Source: Streptomyces sp. MP131-18 (GTDB lineage: Bacteria; Actinomycetota; Actinomycetes; Streptomycetales; Streptomycetaceae). From it: 64,000 nucleotides of DNA. Shown piece after piece: positions 1-8,569 of the stretch. Within the stretch, counting starts at the first letter, position 1; each line of letters opens with the position of its first letter. The stretch lies in the NCBI RefSeq assembly GCF_001984575.1, contig NZ_LZNS01000001.1, positions 3,785,210 through 3,849,209 on the forward strand. Direction: 5' to 3'. Made by a program: the position numbers and the translations under genes. A model generated the notes under the pieces. It did no database searches, was not told where the DNA came from, and saw only the letters and a list, made by a program, of their open reading frames with translations.

Positions 1-428
1 AAGGCGCTGGCCGCGGTCTTCTCCGTCAGCAGGTCGCCGTCCTCGACGGTGCATCCGGACCAGAGCCGGCCGGGGAGCGGCCCGGTGCCGCCGGAGGCGC
101 GGTAGCGGGCCGCCACCCGCGGCCCGTAGAACTCCTCCTGCGCCGGGCTCCGTTCGCCCGGCCCCGGCAGCACCCAGGCGACGGTGCCGCCCGCGGCCCG
201 CAGGGCGCGGGCGAGTTGGCCGATGCGGGGCACGATGCCGCGGCAGTACGGATTCTCCTCGACGAAGAACGGCACCATGTCGATCACCACGAGCGCGGTG
301 CGCGCGGGGTCGAGGCGGGTGAACGCGTGGCGCGTGCCGCGCCGTTCCTCCTGCCGGGCGTACTCGCGGCTGTCGATGTGCCAGGCGTGGTGCCGCGCGA
401 CGGCCGCCGGCGGTCCGTTCCCCTGCAC
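1..428 (-). CDS. isochorismatase-family cysteine hydrolase, C-terminus cut by window edge
   Basis: Translating the minus strand from a GTG at 426-428 gives an open frame to base 1. The stretch TALVVIDMVPFFVEENPY is the typical first beta-strand of isochorismatase-like hydrolases, with the catalytic Asp in VVIDM. It is followed by a Rossmann-like helix (QLARALRAAGG) and VAWVLPGP. The catalytic Cys would lie beyond the window. Such enzymes cleave isochorismate or amides such as nicotinamide or ureidoacrylate; the substrate cannot be read here. The start is 9 bp after the stop of the upstream gene in the same frame, suggesting one transcript. The start is set by an in-frame stop at 438-440, but another start inside the frame is possible. 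Confidence 0.75.
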   Translation of the reverse strand, partial: MQGNGPPAAVARHHAWHIDSREYARQEERRGTRHAFTRLDPARTALVVIDMVPFFVEENPYCRGIVPRIGQLARALRAAGGTVAWVLPGPGERSPAQEEFYGPRVAARYRASGGTGPLPGRLWSGCTVEDGDLLTEKTAASA

Positions 429-437
429 GGCGCCAGG

Positions 438-1358
438 CTACCCGGCGGGGCGGCGCAGGAGGTCGCGCAGCCCCGGGGGGACGCCGGGCAGGCGGTCGCC
501 GCGCCCCAGGGCCGCGGTCAGCAGGCGCCGTGTGCGCGCCGACGAGGCGCCGCGCGCCACCGCCGGGATCAGCTCCGCCGCGACCTCCTCGGCCTCCCGC
601 CAGGCCCCGGCCGACAGCAGGCAGTCGAGCAGCCGCACGGCGAAGATGCCGCGGTAGCCGGCGTGCCCCCCGCCGGCCGCCCGCCGCAGCAGCGGGATCG
701 CCAGCCGCCACTGCCCCGCCGCCTGGTACGCGCCGCCCTGCTGCCCGTCGATCTCCTGCTCCGTCAGCCACCAGGCCCACGGCGGCTCGGGCCGCCGCCC
801 GCCGTCCCAGGCCAGCAGCGCGCGGGCCCGCGCGAACGCGCGCTCGGCCTCCCACTGCGGCCCGGTGGCCGCCGCGCCCTGAGCGGCGCGGACGCGGAAC
901 ACCGCCTCGGCGCGCGGCGGCAGCGGCGCGGCGGCCACCAGCACCGCACGGGCCAGCGCGAGCGCGGAACGGTGGCTGCCCAGCCACTCCGCCCTCAGCG
1001 CCGCGTTCTGGAGGGTCAGCAGTTCGGTGTCCCGGTCCCCGGCACGGCGGGCGAGCGCGAGCGCCGCACGGTTGAACGGCACGGCGGCGGCGTGCCGTTC
1101 GGCGTCGAACAGCGCCCAGCCCGCCACCCCGGCCAGCTCGGCCGCCGCGGCCCGCACCTCCCGGGCGTACCGCGGCGGCAGCGGTGCGCCGCCCGCGGCG
1201 CACAGCGCGTGCACCCGGCAGAACGCCCGCGCGGCGGGTCCGGCGACGGACGGCGCACCTGGCACGTTGTCGAGCCGGATCAGGCGCTGCGACACGCCCC
1301 TGATCGCCGGCGCGAGACCGCCGGACGGCGGCGGGAACGGGAACGCCGGTTCGTCCAT
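438..1358 (-). CDS. TPR-type regulator body without an N-terminal HTH
   Basis: 306 aa of helical repeats rich in Ala, Arg and Leu. The segment LAGVAGWALFDAERH followed by ALALARRAGDRDTELLTLQN resembles the C-terminal TPR-like half of streptomycete XRE-type regulators, in which an N-terminal helix-turn-helix of about 80-100 residues comes first. Here the protein starts with MDEPAFPFPPPSGGLAPAIR and no HTH is visible; only 26 bp separate it from the next gene, so there is no room for one. It may be a stand-alone sensory or partner protein, or a truncated regulator. Family assignment rests on recall of similar sequences. Confidence 0.6.
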   Translation of the reverse strand: MDEPAFPFPPPSGGLAPAIRGVSQRLIRLDNVPGAPSVAGPAARAFCRVHALCAAGGAPLPPRYAREVRAAAAELAGVAGWALFDAERHAAAVPFNRAALALARRAGDRDTELLTLQNAALRAEWLGSHRSALALARAVLVAAAPLPPRAEAVFRVRAAQGAAATGPQWEAERAFARARALLAWDGGRRPEPPWAWWLTEQEIDGQQGGAYQAAGQWRLAIPLLRRAAGGGHAGYRGIFAVRLLDCLLSAGAWREAEEVAAELIPAVARGASSARTRRLLTAALGRGDRLPGVPPGLRDLLRRPAG

Positions 1359-1384
1359 GCACCCAGTCTGGCCGGGTCCGGGGC

Positions 1385-1618
1385 TCAGATCACGTGGATG
1401 GTGGAGCCGGCGGTGACCTGCGCCGTGCCGCCGGTCCTGAGGACGGCGGGCTCCTGACCGCCGGTGGCGGCGGCCGGGGGGTGCAGGCGCAGCTCGCGGT
1501 CGGTGTTGTTCTCCACCACCCCGGCGTCCGGCAGCGGGATGCGGTCGCCGTTCGCCGGATCGTCGATGACCGCGGTCCGTCCGTCCGCGGACCTGAAAAG
1601 GATCGAACCGGTCGCCAT
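1385..1618 (-). CDS. small conserved-looking protein, 77 aa, unknown function
   Basis: Starts at ATG 1616-1618 behind a good ribosome site (GGAGG ending about 6 nt before the start). The product begins MATGSILFRSADGRTAVIDD and is mostly short beta-like segments, without signal peptide or membrane segment. The frame extends 31 codons further upstream, but that part lacks a ribosome site and looks non-coding. It lies 26 bp before the TPR-type gene and may be co-transcribed with it. No family recognised. Confidence 0.55.
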   Translation of the reverse strand: MATGSILFRSADGRTAVIDDPANGDRIPLPDAGVVENNTDRELRLHPPAAATGGQEPAVLRTGGTAQVTAGSTIHVI

Positions 1619-1745
1619 GCCTGCCTCCGTGTGTCCTGGTGCGTACCGAATGAGAGACCGCAGGTATGCCTCGCCGCGGCGCCCGCGAGCCCTTCCGCGG
1701 CGCGAGACCACCCGATGGGACCAGCAGGCGTGCCCCCGCGCCGCC

Positions 1746-2237
1746 TCACCAGGGCTCGACCAGGGGCTCCGGACAGTCCAGGTCCGCGGCCAGGCGCCAC
1801 GGGCGGTGGACCGCGGAGCCGCCGGCCCCGGCCAGTTCCGGCACCCGGCGGCGCGCGTGGTCCCCGCACGGGTCGTAACGCCTGGTCCGCGCCGGCGGGT
1901 TCAGCACCCGGCCGGGGCGGGTGCCGGTGCCCGCGGCCCACTGCCAGTTCAGCTGGTTGTTCGCCAGGTCGCCGTCCACCAGCAGGTCCAGGAAGTGCCG
2001 CGCGCCCACGCGCCAGTGCACGTTCAGCGTCTTGGTGAGGAAGCCGGCGGCGAGGAACGCGGCGCGGTTGGGCACGGCGAATCCGGCCGCGCGCACACCC
2101 GCGTCGACGACGAACAGCGGCACGGTGTGCTGCGCGCCCCGGGCGGCGGCGTGCAGCACCGGGTTGTCACGGACGCGCAGTTCGCACCTGAACAGCGCGA
2201 GGGACACGGGCGGGCGGCGGGCGGAGCCGTTCGTCAT
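1746..2237 (-). pseudogene. phr: DNA photolyase with large internal deletion
   Basis: The frame is 163 aa; class I photolyases are about 450-500 aa. Residues 1-55 match the N-terminal antenna domain (VSLALFRCELRVRDNPVL, then TVPLFVVDAGVRAAGF and PNRAAFLA). Residue 56 onward jumps directly to the end of the FAD-binding domain (GFLTKTLNVHWRVGARHFLD, NNQLNWQWAAGTGT, RVLNP). About 300 residues are missing in frame, including most of the flavin pocket, and the QxxRYDPxGDYxRRW tail is eroded. ATG at 2235-2237 is 5 nt after the stop of the SDR/DUF2867 gene, so the operon arrangement is kept. It cannot encode a working photolyase. Confidence 0.85.
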
Positions 2238-2242
2238 GGGGC

Positions 2243-3697
2243 TCAGCCCTCCGCCTGCGCGGTGCTCGCGATGTTGCGGACCATGCCGCCGAACACCCAG
2301 GCGTGGAACGGCGACACCGCCCACCAGTAGACGTGCCCGGCCAGGCCGCGGGGGCGGAACAGGGCGCGCTGGCGGTACACCGTCCGGCCGTGGTCGTCCC
2401 GGTCGACGCGCAGTTCGAGCCAGGCCGTCCCCGGCACCCGCATCTCGCCGCGCAGCCGCAGCAGGCGTTCCGGCTCCAGGGCCTCCACCCGCCAGAAGTC
2501 GAGGCCGTCGCCGGGCCGCAGGCGGGCCGCGTCGCGCCGCCCGCGGCGCAGCCCGCCGCCGCCGACGAGGCTGTCCAGCCAGCCGCGCACGGCCCAGGCC
2601 ACGGGTGAGGAGTACCAGCCGTTCTCGCCGCCGATGCCCTCGACAACCCGCCACAGCGCCTCGGGCGTGGCCCCGACGGTGCGTTCGCGGCGGTCGGTGT
2701 AGATGCTGCCGCCCGCCCAGGGCGGGTCGGTCGGCAGCGGCCCCGCGGCCGCGCCCGGCCCCTCCTGCTCGCTCTCGCCGACGCGCCGCAGCGCCGCCTT
2801 CAGTGCGTCGTCCAGGCCGAGGAACCCGCCGGGCGGCATCGGCACGTACGCCTCGATGTCCCGTTCGCGGCACACCACTTCGTGCCGGAGCGATTCCACG
2901 AGGGGGCGGGCGAGCGGGCCGGGCAGCGGGGTGACGAGCCCGACCCACAGGCTGGACAGCCAGGGCGAGAGCACCGGCACCGGAACGATCAGCCGCCGTC
3001 GCAGCCGCGCGTGCACGGCGTAACGCCGCATCATCGTGTGGTACGTCACCACATCGGGTCCGCCGATGTCGAACGTGCGGTTGACGTCGGCGGGCAGCCG
3101 GGCGCTCCCGGCCAGGACGGCCAGCATGTCGCGGACCGCGACCGGCTGGACGCGGGTGCGGACCCAGCGGGGGGTGACCATGACGGGGAGCCGTTCGCTG
3201 AGCTGGCGCAGCATCTCGAACGACGCGGAGCCGGAGCCGATGACGACGGCGGCGCGCAGGACGGCGGCCGGGACGCCGGAGGCCAGGAAGATCCGCCCGA
3301 CCTCGGCGCGGGAGCGCAGGTGCGGGGACAGGTCACCTTCCGGCACGCCCGCGGGCGTGAGCGCACCGGCGTAGACCAGGCGGCGCACGCCGGCGTCGCG
3401 CGCCTGTTCGGCGAAGACGCGGGCCGCCCTGCGGTCGGTCTCCTCGAAGTGCCGCCCCTTGCCCAGCGAGTGGACCAGGTAGTACGCCACGTCGATGTTC
3501 TCCAGCGCCGCCCGCACGGACGCGGCGTCCGTCACGTCGCCGCGCACGACCTCGGCCCGCGGGGCCCACGGCCGGCCGGCCAGCTTGCCGGGCGTGCGGG
3601 CCAGGCAGCGCACGGTGTGCCCGGCGGCGAGCAGTTCGGGCACGAGCCGGCCGCCGAGGTAGCCGGTCGCGCCGGTGACCAGGCAGCGCAGGCTCAT
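2243..3697 (-). CDS. SDR-family NAD(P)-binding protein with C-terminal DUF2867
   Basis: 484 aa from ATG 3695-3697. The N-terminus has the Rossmann glycine motif (LVTGATGYLGGRLVPELL), then a short-chain dehydrogenase/epimerase domain to about residue 300, including the YYLVHSLG segment of atypical SDRs. The last 150 residues carry DUF2867 hallmarks (GGENGWYSSPVAWAVRG, GDGLDFWRVEALE, YWWAVSPFHAWVFGGM). Genes of this type often sit next to photolyase and LitR/MerR light-response genes in actinomycetes; here the photolyase follows at once but is broken. The reaction is unknown. The larger open frame upstream of 3697 reads through the next gene and is not coding. Confidence 0.88.
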   Translation of the reverse strand: MSLRCLVTGATGYLGGRLVPELLAAGHTVRCLARTPGKLAGRPWAPRAEVVRGDVTDAASVRAALENIDVAYYLVHSLGKGRHFEETDRRAARVFAEQARDAGVRRLVYAGALTPAGVPEGDLSPHLRSRAEVGRIFLASGVPAAVLRAAVVIGSGSASFEMLRQLSERLPVMVTPRWVRTRVQPVAVRDMLAVLAGSARLPADVNRTFDIGGPDVVTYHTMMRRYAVHARLRRRLIVPVPVLSPWLSSLWVGLVTPLPGPLARPLVESLRHEVVCRERDIEAYVPMPPGGFLGLDDALKAALRRVGESEQEGPGAAAGPLPTDPPWAGGSIYTDRRERTVGATPEALWRVVEGIGGENGWYSSPVAWAVRGWLDSLVGGGGLRRGRRDAARLRPGDGLDFWRVEALEPERLLRLRGEMRVPGTAWLELRVDRDDHGRTVYRQRALFRPRGLAGHVYWWAVSPFHAWVFGGMVRNIASTAQAEG

Positions 3698-3774
3698 CCG
3701 GTTCTCCCGTGGTCCTTGCCCCCTCCCGCCATGCTTGGCCGAGCGGCGCGCTCCCGCAACCGCACGGGCGCCGG

Positions 3775-4359
3775 CTACCGCCCGGTGGCGCGCAGCAGCC
3801 GCTCCCACGGGTCGTCGCCGACGTCGCCCGGCAGGCCGTAGACGGCGCCGTACATCGCGGCCAGCGCGGTCACGACCGGCCGCTCCGGGCGCCGGGACCG
3901 CCCGGTGGCGCGGGCGAGGTCGTCGTGGTGGACGGCCAGCTCGTTGAGCCCGAACATGACCTGGAGGCCCACCGGGATGGGGCCGAACTGGTGCGGCATC
4001 ATCTCCGCCGGGTCCGCGACGGCGCCGAGGAAGCGTTCCGCCTCGTGGCGCAGCGCGCCCGCCGGATCGCCGCCGCCGAAGGCGTCGACCGCCCGCTGGT
4101 TCTCCGCGGGCAGGCTCCCGGGGGCGAACGGCGGGGCGAGGTCGCCGGCCCGGCCGCGCGCGAGCAGGTCGGCGTAGCGGCGGAACGTCTCGGCGAGGTG
4201 GACGGTCAGGTCGCGCACCGTCCAGGGCGGGCAGCGCGTCGGCAGCGCGCCCAGGCCAGGACCGGCCGCGGCGGCGAGGTAGTGCCGCAGCTCCGCGCGG
4301 CTCCACGCCACGGCCTGCGGCCAGGGCGCGGCGTCCGCCGGGTAGGCGTCGAGGTGCAT
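3775..4359 (-). CDS. maleylpyruvate isomerase family (mycothiol-dependent, DinB-like) protein
   Basis: 194 aa from ATG 4357-4359. The N-terminal part has WTVRDLTVHLAETFRRYADL, the helix of the DinB/mycothiol-dependent maleylpyruvate isomerase fold with its metal-ligand His. A further candidate metal-binding region is LNELAVHHDDLARATGR near residue 150. Members use mycothiol as thiol cofactor or have unknown enzymatic roles. It lies 77 bp upstream of the SDR gene on the same strand, and its promoter must lie between 4360 and the divergent aminotransferase at 4490. Confidence 0.8.
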   Translation of the reverse strand: MHLDAYPADAAPWPQAVAWSRAELRHYLAAAAGPGLGALPTRCPPWTVRDLTVHLAETFRRYADLLARGRAGDLAPPFAPGSLPAENQRAVDAFGGGDPAGALRHEAERFLGAVADPAEMMPHQFGPIPVGLQVMFGLNELAVHHDDLARATGRSRRPERPVVTALAAMYGAVYGLPGDVGDDPWERLLRATGR

Positions 4360-4451
4360 GGCTCTCCCCTTTTTCTTCGCTTGGCGGCAGGAAAACAGGC
4401 TGCAAGGAAACAGGACCCGGCGGCCGCGGCGCACCCATCATGCAAAATGGC

Positions 4452-4481
4452 TTGCCCTCCTCAGTCCCGCTGCATTAGAAA
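4452..4481 (+). promoter_or_regulatory. candidate leaderless promoter of the aminotransferase gene
   Basis: TTGCCC at 4452-4457, an 18-nt spacer and TAGAAA at 4476-4481, 8 nt before the ATG at 4490. No Shine-Dalgarno sequence precedes that ATG. The arrangement fits leaderless transcription, which is common in Streptomyces. Inference from spacing only. Confidence 0.45.
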
Positions 4482-4489
4482 TTGCAGAC

Positions 4490-5740
4490 ATGGTGAGGCA
4501 TTCGGCGACCCTGGCCCTCGACGAGGCCCTGCGCGCCAGGCAGGCCGCGGGGCAGCGCGTGCTGCACCTCGGCTTCGGCGAGGCCGGGCTGCCCGTGCCC
4601 GCCACCGTCGCGGACGTCCTGGCCGGCGCCGCCGGGCGCAACGGGTACGGGCCCGTGGCCGGCTCGCCGGAGGCGAGGCGGGCCGCCGCCGGCTGGTTCT
4701 CGCGGCGCGGGCTGCCCACCGAGGCCGGGCACGTGCTCTTCGCCCCCGGCAGCAAGGCGCTGCTGTTCGCGCTGCTCACCGCGCTCCCCGGCGATGTCGT
4801 GCTGCCCACGCCCGCCTGGGTGAGCTACGCCGCGCAGAGCGCGCTCGCCGGCAAGCGCGTCATCGGCGTGCCGGTGCCCGCCGAGGCGGGCGGCGTCCCC
4901 GACCCCGAGCGGCTGGCCCGGGTGCTGCGCGAGGAGCGCCCGGGCGTGCTGGTGCTCACCGTGCCCGACAACCCCACCGGCACCGTCGCACGCCCCGAGC
5001 ACGTGCGCGCGGTCTGCGAGCTGGCCGGGCGGCACGGGCTCGCCGTCATCGCCGACGAGATCTACACCGAGCTGATCCACGACGCCCGCGCCCCCGCCCG
5101 CCCGGCCGCGCTGCTGCCGGAGCGCACGGTCGTGACCTGCGGGCTGAGCAAGTCGATGGCGCTCGGCGGCTGGCGCATCGGCTTCGCCCGCCTCCCGGCC
5201 GGGCCGTTCGGCGACGCCCTCATGACCGAGCTGACCGGCATCGCCAGCGAGGTGTGGTCCAGCCTCGCCGCGCCGATGCAGGCCGTCGCGGCGCACGTCC
5301 TGGACGAGCCGCCCGAGGTCCGCGCCCACATCGCGGCGGCCCGCCGCCTGCACGCAGGCGTCGCGCGCGCCGTGCACGCCGAGTTCACGGCCGCGGGCGC
5401 CGACTGCCGGCCGCCCGAGGCCGGTTTCTACCTCTACCCCGACTTCGGGCCGCTGCGCCCCGCGCTCGCCGCCCGCGGCCTGGACGGCGCCGCCGCGCTG
5501 GCCGACGCCCTGCTCGCCGAGCACGGCGTGGGCGTGCTGCCGGGCGACGCCTTCGGCGACGACCCGCGCGCCCTGCGGTTCCGCGTGGCCACCAGCCTGC
5601 TCTACGGCGAGACCGAGGCGGAACGCCGGGCGGCCCTGCACGGCGGGGACCCGCTCGCCCTGCCGTGGATCGCCGCCGCCCTGACGCGGCTGCGCGCCGC
5701 GCTCACCGCCCTGCCGTCGGGTCCGCGTCGTACACCGTGA
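4490..5740 (+). CDS. class I/II PLP-dependent aminotransferase
   Basis: 416 aa. Fold-type I signatures appear in order: a substrate loop (LGFGEAGLPVPATV), NGYGPVAGSPEARRA, PTPAWVSYAAQ, the VPDNPTGTVARPEH motif, the cofactor Asp and Tyr in VIADEIYTELIH, and the Schiff-base Lys in CGLSKSMALGGWRIGF. FRVATSLLYG near the C-terminus supplies the carboxylate-binding Arg. Substrate probably an aromatic or small amino acid; not assignable. The ATG at 4490 was chosen because conserved sequence begins there and the longer frame from 4358 overlaps the divergent gene. The last 38 bp overlap the convergent RpiR gene. Confidence 0.88.
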   Translation: MVRHSATLALDEALRARQAAGQRVLHLGFGEAGLPVPATVADVLAGAAGRNGYGPVAGSPEARRAAAGWFSRRGLPTEAGHVLFAPGSKALLFALLTALPGDVVLPTPAWVSYAAQSALAGKRVIGVPVPAEAGGVPDPERLARVLREERPGVLVLTVPDNPTGTVARPEHVRAVCELAGRHGLAVIADEIYTELIHDARAPARPAALLPERTVVTCGLSKSMALGGWRIGFARLPAGPFGDALMTELTGIASEVWSSLAAPMQAVAAHVLDEPPEVRAHIAAARRLHAGVARAVHAEFTAAGADCRPPEAGFYLYPDFGPLRPALAARGLDGAAALADALLAEHGVGVLPGDAFGDDPRALRFRVATSLLYGETEAERRAALHGGDPLALPWIAAALTRLRAALTALPSGPRRTP

Positions 5741-6608
5741 ACCGTTCCAGCAGCTCCTCCTCCGCCAGCAGCGCGGAGCGCACGTCCCGCCCGCGCACCC
5801 GCGCCACCTCGGCCGCGAGGGCCTGCACCAGCGAGGTGAACGCGGTCAGCGAGCGCAGCACCGAGGGCCCCGACGCGTCCACGTAGAACACGTGCTCGGC
5901 CGACGCGGCCAGCGGCGAGGCCGGGTTGTCCGTCAGGGCCACGCAGCGCGCGCCGCGTTCCCTGGCCCAGGCCGCCGCCCGCACGGTGTCGGCCGCGTAG
6001 CGGTGGATCGAGATCGCGACGAAGCAGTCGCCCTCCCGCACCCGCCGCAGCTCGTCGGTGAGCGTCCCGGTCCCCGCGGTCAGCGTCGCCACGTCCTCCC
6101 GCATCAGCCCGAGCAGGTAGCCCAGCAGGTACGCCGGGGCGTGGCACTTGCGCAGCCCGAGCACGTGAACCCGCGGCGCCCCGGCCAGCACCCGCACCGC
6201 CGCCTGGAACGTTTCCTGGTCGATCCGCCCGAACGTGCGGGCGATGTTGGCGCGGTCGAGCGCGACCGCCCCGTCCAGCAGGTTGCCCTCGCCGTCGCTG
6301 CCCAGCTGCTCCAGCGTGCTGTAGCGGCGCAGCAGCTGCGCCTGCTCCCGCAGCCGTTCGCGGCACAGCCGGGTCAGGCCCGGGTAGCCGTCCAGGCCGA
6401 GCCCCGAGGCGAACCGCACCACGGTGGCTTCGTTCACTCCGACGGCCGAGGCCAGTTCGGATACGGTCATGAACGCCACGCCCTCCGGGTCCGCCATCAC
6501 CCGTTCCGCGAGCATCCGCTGGGAGCGGGTCAGCGTGGCGCGGCGCTCATGAAGCAGGGCGAGCAGCTCGTCGAACGTCGTGGGGGACGGCTTGGGTGCG
6601 GAGGCCAT
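5703..6608 (-). CDS. MurR/RpiR-family transcriptional regulator
   Basis: 301 aa. Residues 15-95 form the RpiR helix-turn-helix (LTRSQRMLAERVMADPEG, then VSELASAVGVNEATVVRFA). The rest is a SIS sugar-phosphate-binding domain (RVHVLGLRKCHAPAYLLGYL, GDCFVAISIHRYAADTV, ALTDNPASPLAASA). Such proteins sense phosphosugars or metabolites, usually as repressors. It is divergent, with 108 bp between starts, from the chorismate lyase/hydroxylase/prenyltransferase set and tail-to-tail with the aminotransferase. It is the obvious candidate regulator of the biosynthetic genes, but no clear operator was seen. Confidence 0.9.
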   Translation of the reverse strand: MASAPKPSPTTFDELLALLHERRATLTRSQRMLAERVMADPEGVAFMTVSELASAVGVNEATVVRFASGLGLDGYPGLTRLCRERLREQAQLLRRYSTLEQLGSDGEGNLLDGAVALDRANIARTFGRIDQETFQAAVRVLAGAPRVHVLGLRKCHAPAYLLGYLLGLMREDVATLTAGTGTLTDELRRVREGDCFVAISIHRYAADTVRAAAWARERGARCVALTDNPASPLAASAEHVFYVDASGPSVLRSLTAFTSLVQALAAEVARVRGRDVRSALLAEEELLERFTVYDADPTAGR

Positions 6609-6716
6609 GAGGGGAATTCTCCCCCGGCGGGCCCGGACCGCGGGCGGCCGGGCCGTGACCTGACGGGGCCGCTACGCGTTGGCACTTAAGGATGCCCGCC
6701 GGTGAGGAGAGATCAG

Positions 6717-7349
6717 ATGTCGGTTTTGGCGCCAAACAACCTTTTTCCGCACGCGGTTCCGCGTGCCTTCCCCCTCGACGTTCCGCTCGACGTTCCCCTC
6801 GATGCCATCTTCGGTGCCGCCCTCGGCGGCGCCGCCGACCCGCGCAACCGGGTCCGCGGCTTCGCCTCGCCCGTGACCCGCATGCTGCTCAGCAGCGACG
6901 GGCTGACCACCACGCTGCTCGAAGCGCTCGCGGGCGAATCGTTGCACCTCCACTGCCTCGCACAATTACGAGCCCCCGCCCAGGCGACCGGTGACGGCGT
7001 GCCCGCGCTGCTCCGGACCGACCGGGGCGGGGAAGTCCTGGTGCGCTACTCCGCGACCACCCGGCCGGGCGGGCAGGCGCTGTCGGTCAACCACGTCGTG
7101 GCCAGGGTCGGCCTGGCGCCCGGCATCGAGCCCTGCCTCACCAGCCGGTCCATCCCGCTCGGCCCGGCGCTGCACGCCGCGGGCACCGGGCACCGCCGCA
7201 CCCTGCTCGACGTGGGCCGCCGCCCCTGGCAGGAGGAGGACGGCACCGAGCGCACGGCCTGCTACAAGACGTACCTCGTCTGGCACGGCGACGACCCGCT
7301 CGCGCTCATCAACGAGCTGTTCAGCCCGGCCGCCGTGCCGGCCGCATGA
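6717..7349 (+). CDS. chorismate lyase-like protein (4-hydroxybenzoate formation)
   Basis: 210 aa. The layout follows UbiC-type chorismate lyases: VTRMLLSSDGLTTTLLEAL, a basic strand (GEVLVRYSATTR), SVNHVVAR, then PLGPALHAAGTGHRRTLLDVG and the terminal strand ALINELFSP. UbiC-type enzymes split chorismate to 4-hydroxybenzoate and pyruvate. Start is ATG 6717, with GAGGAG at 6704-6709 as ribosome site; a GTG at 6702 overlaps that site and is unlikely. The N-terminus holds a short repeat (FPLDVPLDVPLDAIF). The stop overlaps the next start (ATGA), so translation is probably coupled. The downstream hydroxylase and UbiA gene support this assignment. Confidence 0.72.
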   Translation: MSVLAPNNLFPHAVPRAFPLDVPLDVPLDAIFGAALGGAADPRNRVRGFASPVTRMLLSSDGLTTTLLEALAGESLHLHCLAQLRAPAQATGDGVPALLRTDRGGEVLVRYSATTRPGGQALSVNHVVARVGLAPGIEPCLTSRSIPLGPALHAAGTGHRRTLLDVGRRPWQEEDGTERTACYKTYLVWHGDDPLALINELFSPAAVPAA

Positions 7350-8569
7350 GGCGGGCGGCCATGCGGCGGCTGCGTACCCAGGTGGCCATCATCGGCGCGG
7401 GGCCCGCGGGCCTCGTCCTGGCCAACCTGCTGACCCGGGCCGGCGTCGAGTGCCTCGTGGTGGAACGGCGCTCCCGCGCGTACGTCGAGTCCCGCGCCCG
7501 CGCCGGGCTCATCGAGCACCGCACCGTGGCGGCGCTGCGGCGGCACGGCCTCGCGGACGGCCTGCTGGCCGCGGGCGCCCGGCACACCTGGTGCGACTTC
7601 CTGTGCCTGGGGCGCACGTACCGCGTGGACTACGGCGCGCACAGCGGCGGGCGCGCCCACCTGGTGTACCCGCAGCAGCTCCTGGTCCGCGACCTGATCG
7701 CCGAGCTGACGGCACGCGGCGGGGCGCCGCTGTTCTCCACCGCCGTCGCGGCCATGCCGGACGTGACCGCGGACCGGCCGCGCCTCGCGGCCACCGGCGC
7801 GTCGGGCCCCGTCGAGATCGACTGCGAGCACATCGTCGGCTGCGACGGCCACCGCGGCGTCTCCCGCACCGCGCTGCCCGCCACGGCGCGCGTCACCACG
7901 CGCCGCTACCCGTACGACTGGCTGACGGTGCTCGCCGAGGTGGACCGGCCGGCCGAGGGCATCGTGTACGGCATCTCGGCCGACGGCTTCGCCGGGATGA
8001 TGCCGCGCACCGCGCACCTCAGCCGCTTCTACCTCCAGTGCCCGCCGGGCGAGAAGCCGCAGGCGTGGCCCGCCCGCCGCATCCACGCCGAGCTGCGCGC
8101 CCGGCTCGCGCCGGCCGGCCTGCCGCGTATCGGCGGCTTCCCCGAGGTGCGGGTGCTCGGCATGCACAGCAGCGTCACCGAGCCTGTCCGGCACGGGCGG
8201 CTGCTGCTGGCCGGGGACGCGGCCCACGTGGTGACGCCCTCGGGCGCCAAGGGGATGAACCTGGCGATCGCCGACGCGGTCGACCTCGCCGACGCGCTGA
8301 TCCGCCACCACCTCGGGCGCGACCCGGCCCCCCTGGCGGGCCACGGGGCGCGGCGGCTGCCGGAGATCTGGCGTGTCCAGGAGTTCTCCGACCGGCTGCT
8401 GCGGCTGCTGCACCTGTCCGCGGACGAGGCCGCCGACCCGCGTTTCGCGCTGAGCCTGCGGCGGGCCGCCCTGGAGCGGCTCTCCGCCCCGGGGCCCGAC
8501 GCCGCCGCCTTCGCCCACAGCTACGCCGGCTCGGGCGTGGAGGGGAACGCCGGTGGCCGTCCGGATTGA
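7346..8569 (+). CDS. PobA-like 4-hydroxybenzoate 3-monooxygenase (FAD)
   Basis: 407 aa flavoprotein hydroxylase. FAD motifs: VAIIGAGPAGLVLANLL at the N-terminus, the CDGHRGVSR segment, and LLLAGDAAHVVTPSGAKGMN with the GD box and the PobA-type TGAKG-like loop. RSRAYVESRARAGLIEHRTV aligns with the PobA RIRAG segment, and RRYPYDWLTVLAEV keeps the active-site Tyr position. The Tyr near the C-terminus of classical PobA has no obvious counterpart, so the substrate may differ, for example a prenylated or otherwise altered benzoate. ATG 7346 overlaps the upstream stop; ATG 7361 is an alternative. Confidence 0.82.
   Translation: MRRAAMRRLRTQVAIIGAGPAGLVLANLLTRAGVECLVVERRSRAYVESRARAGLIEHRTVAALRRHGLADGLLAAGARHTWCDFLCLGRTYRVDYGAHSGGRAHLVYPQQLLVRDLIAELTARGGAPLFSTAVAAMPDVTADRPRLAATGASGPVEIDCEHIVGCDGHRGVSRTALPATARVTTRRYPYDWLTVLAEVDRPAEGIVYGISADGFAGMMPRTAHLSRFYLQCPPGEKPQAWPARRIHAELRARLAPAGLPRIGGFPEVRVLGMHSSVTEPVRHGRLLLAGDAAHVVTPSGAKGMNLAIADAVDLADALIRHHLGRDPAPLAGHGARRLPEIWRVQEFSDRLLRLLHLSADEAADPRFALSLRRAALERLSAPGPDAAAFAHSYAGSGVEGNAGGRPD

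Noticed and set aside
4358..4489. 44-codon N-terminal extension of the aminotransferase
   Set aside because: It overlaps the divergent gene start and promoter region, and family similarity begins at the ATG 4490.
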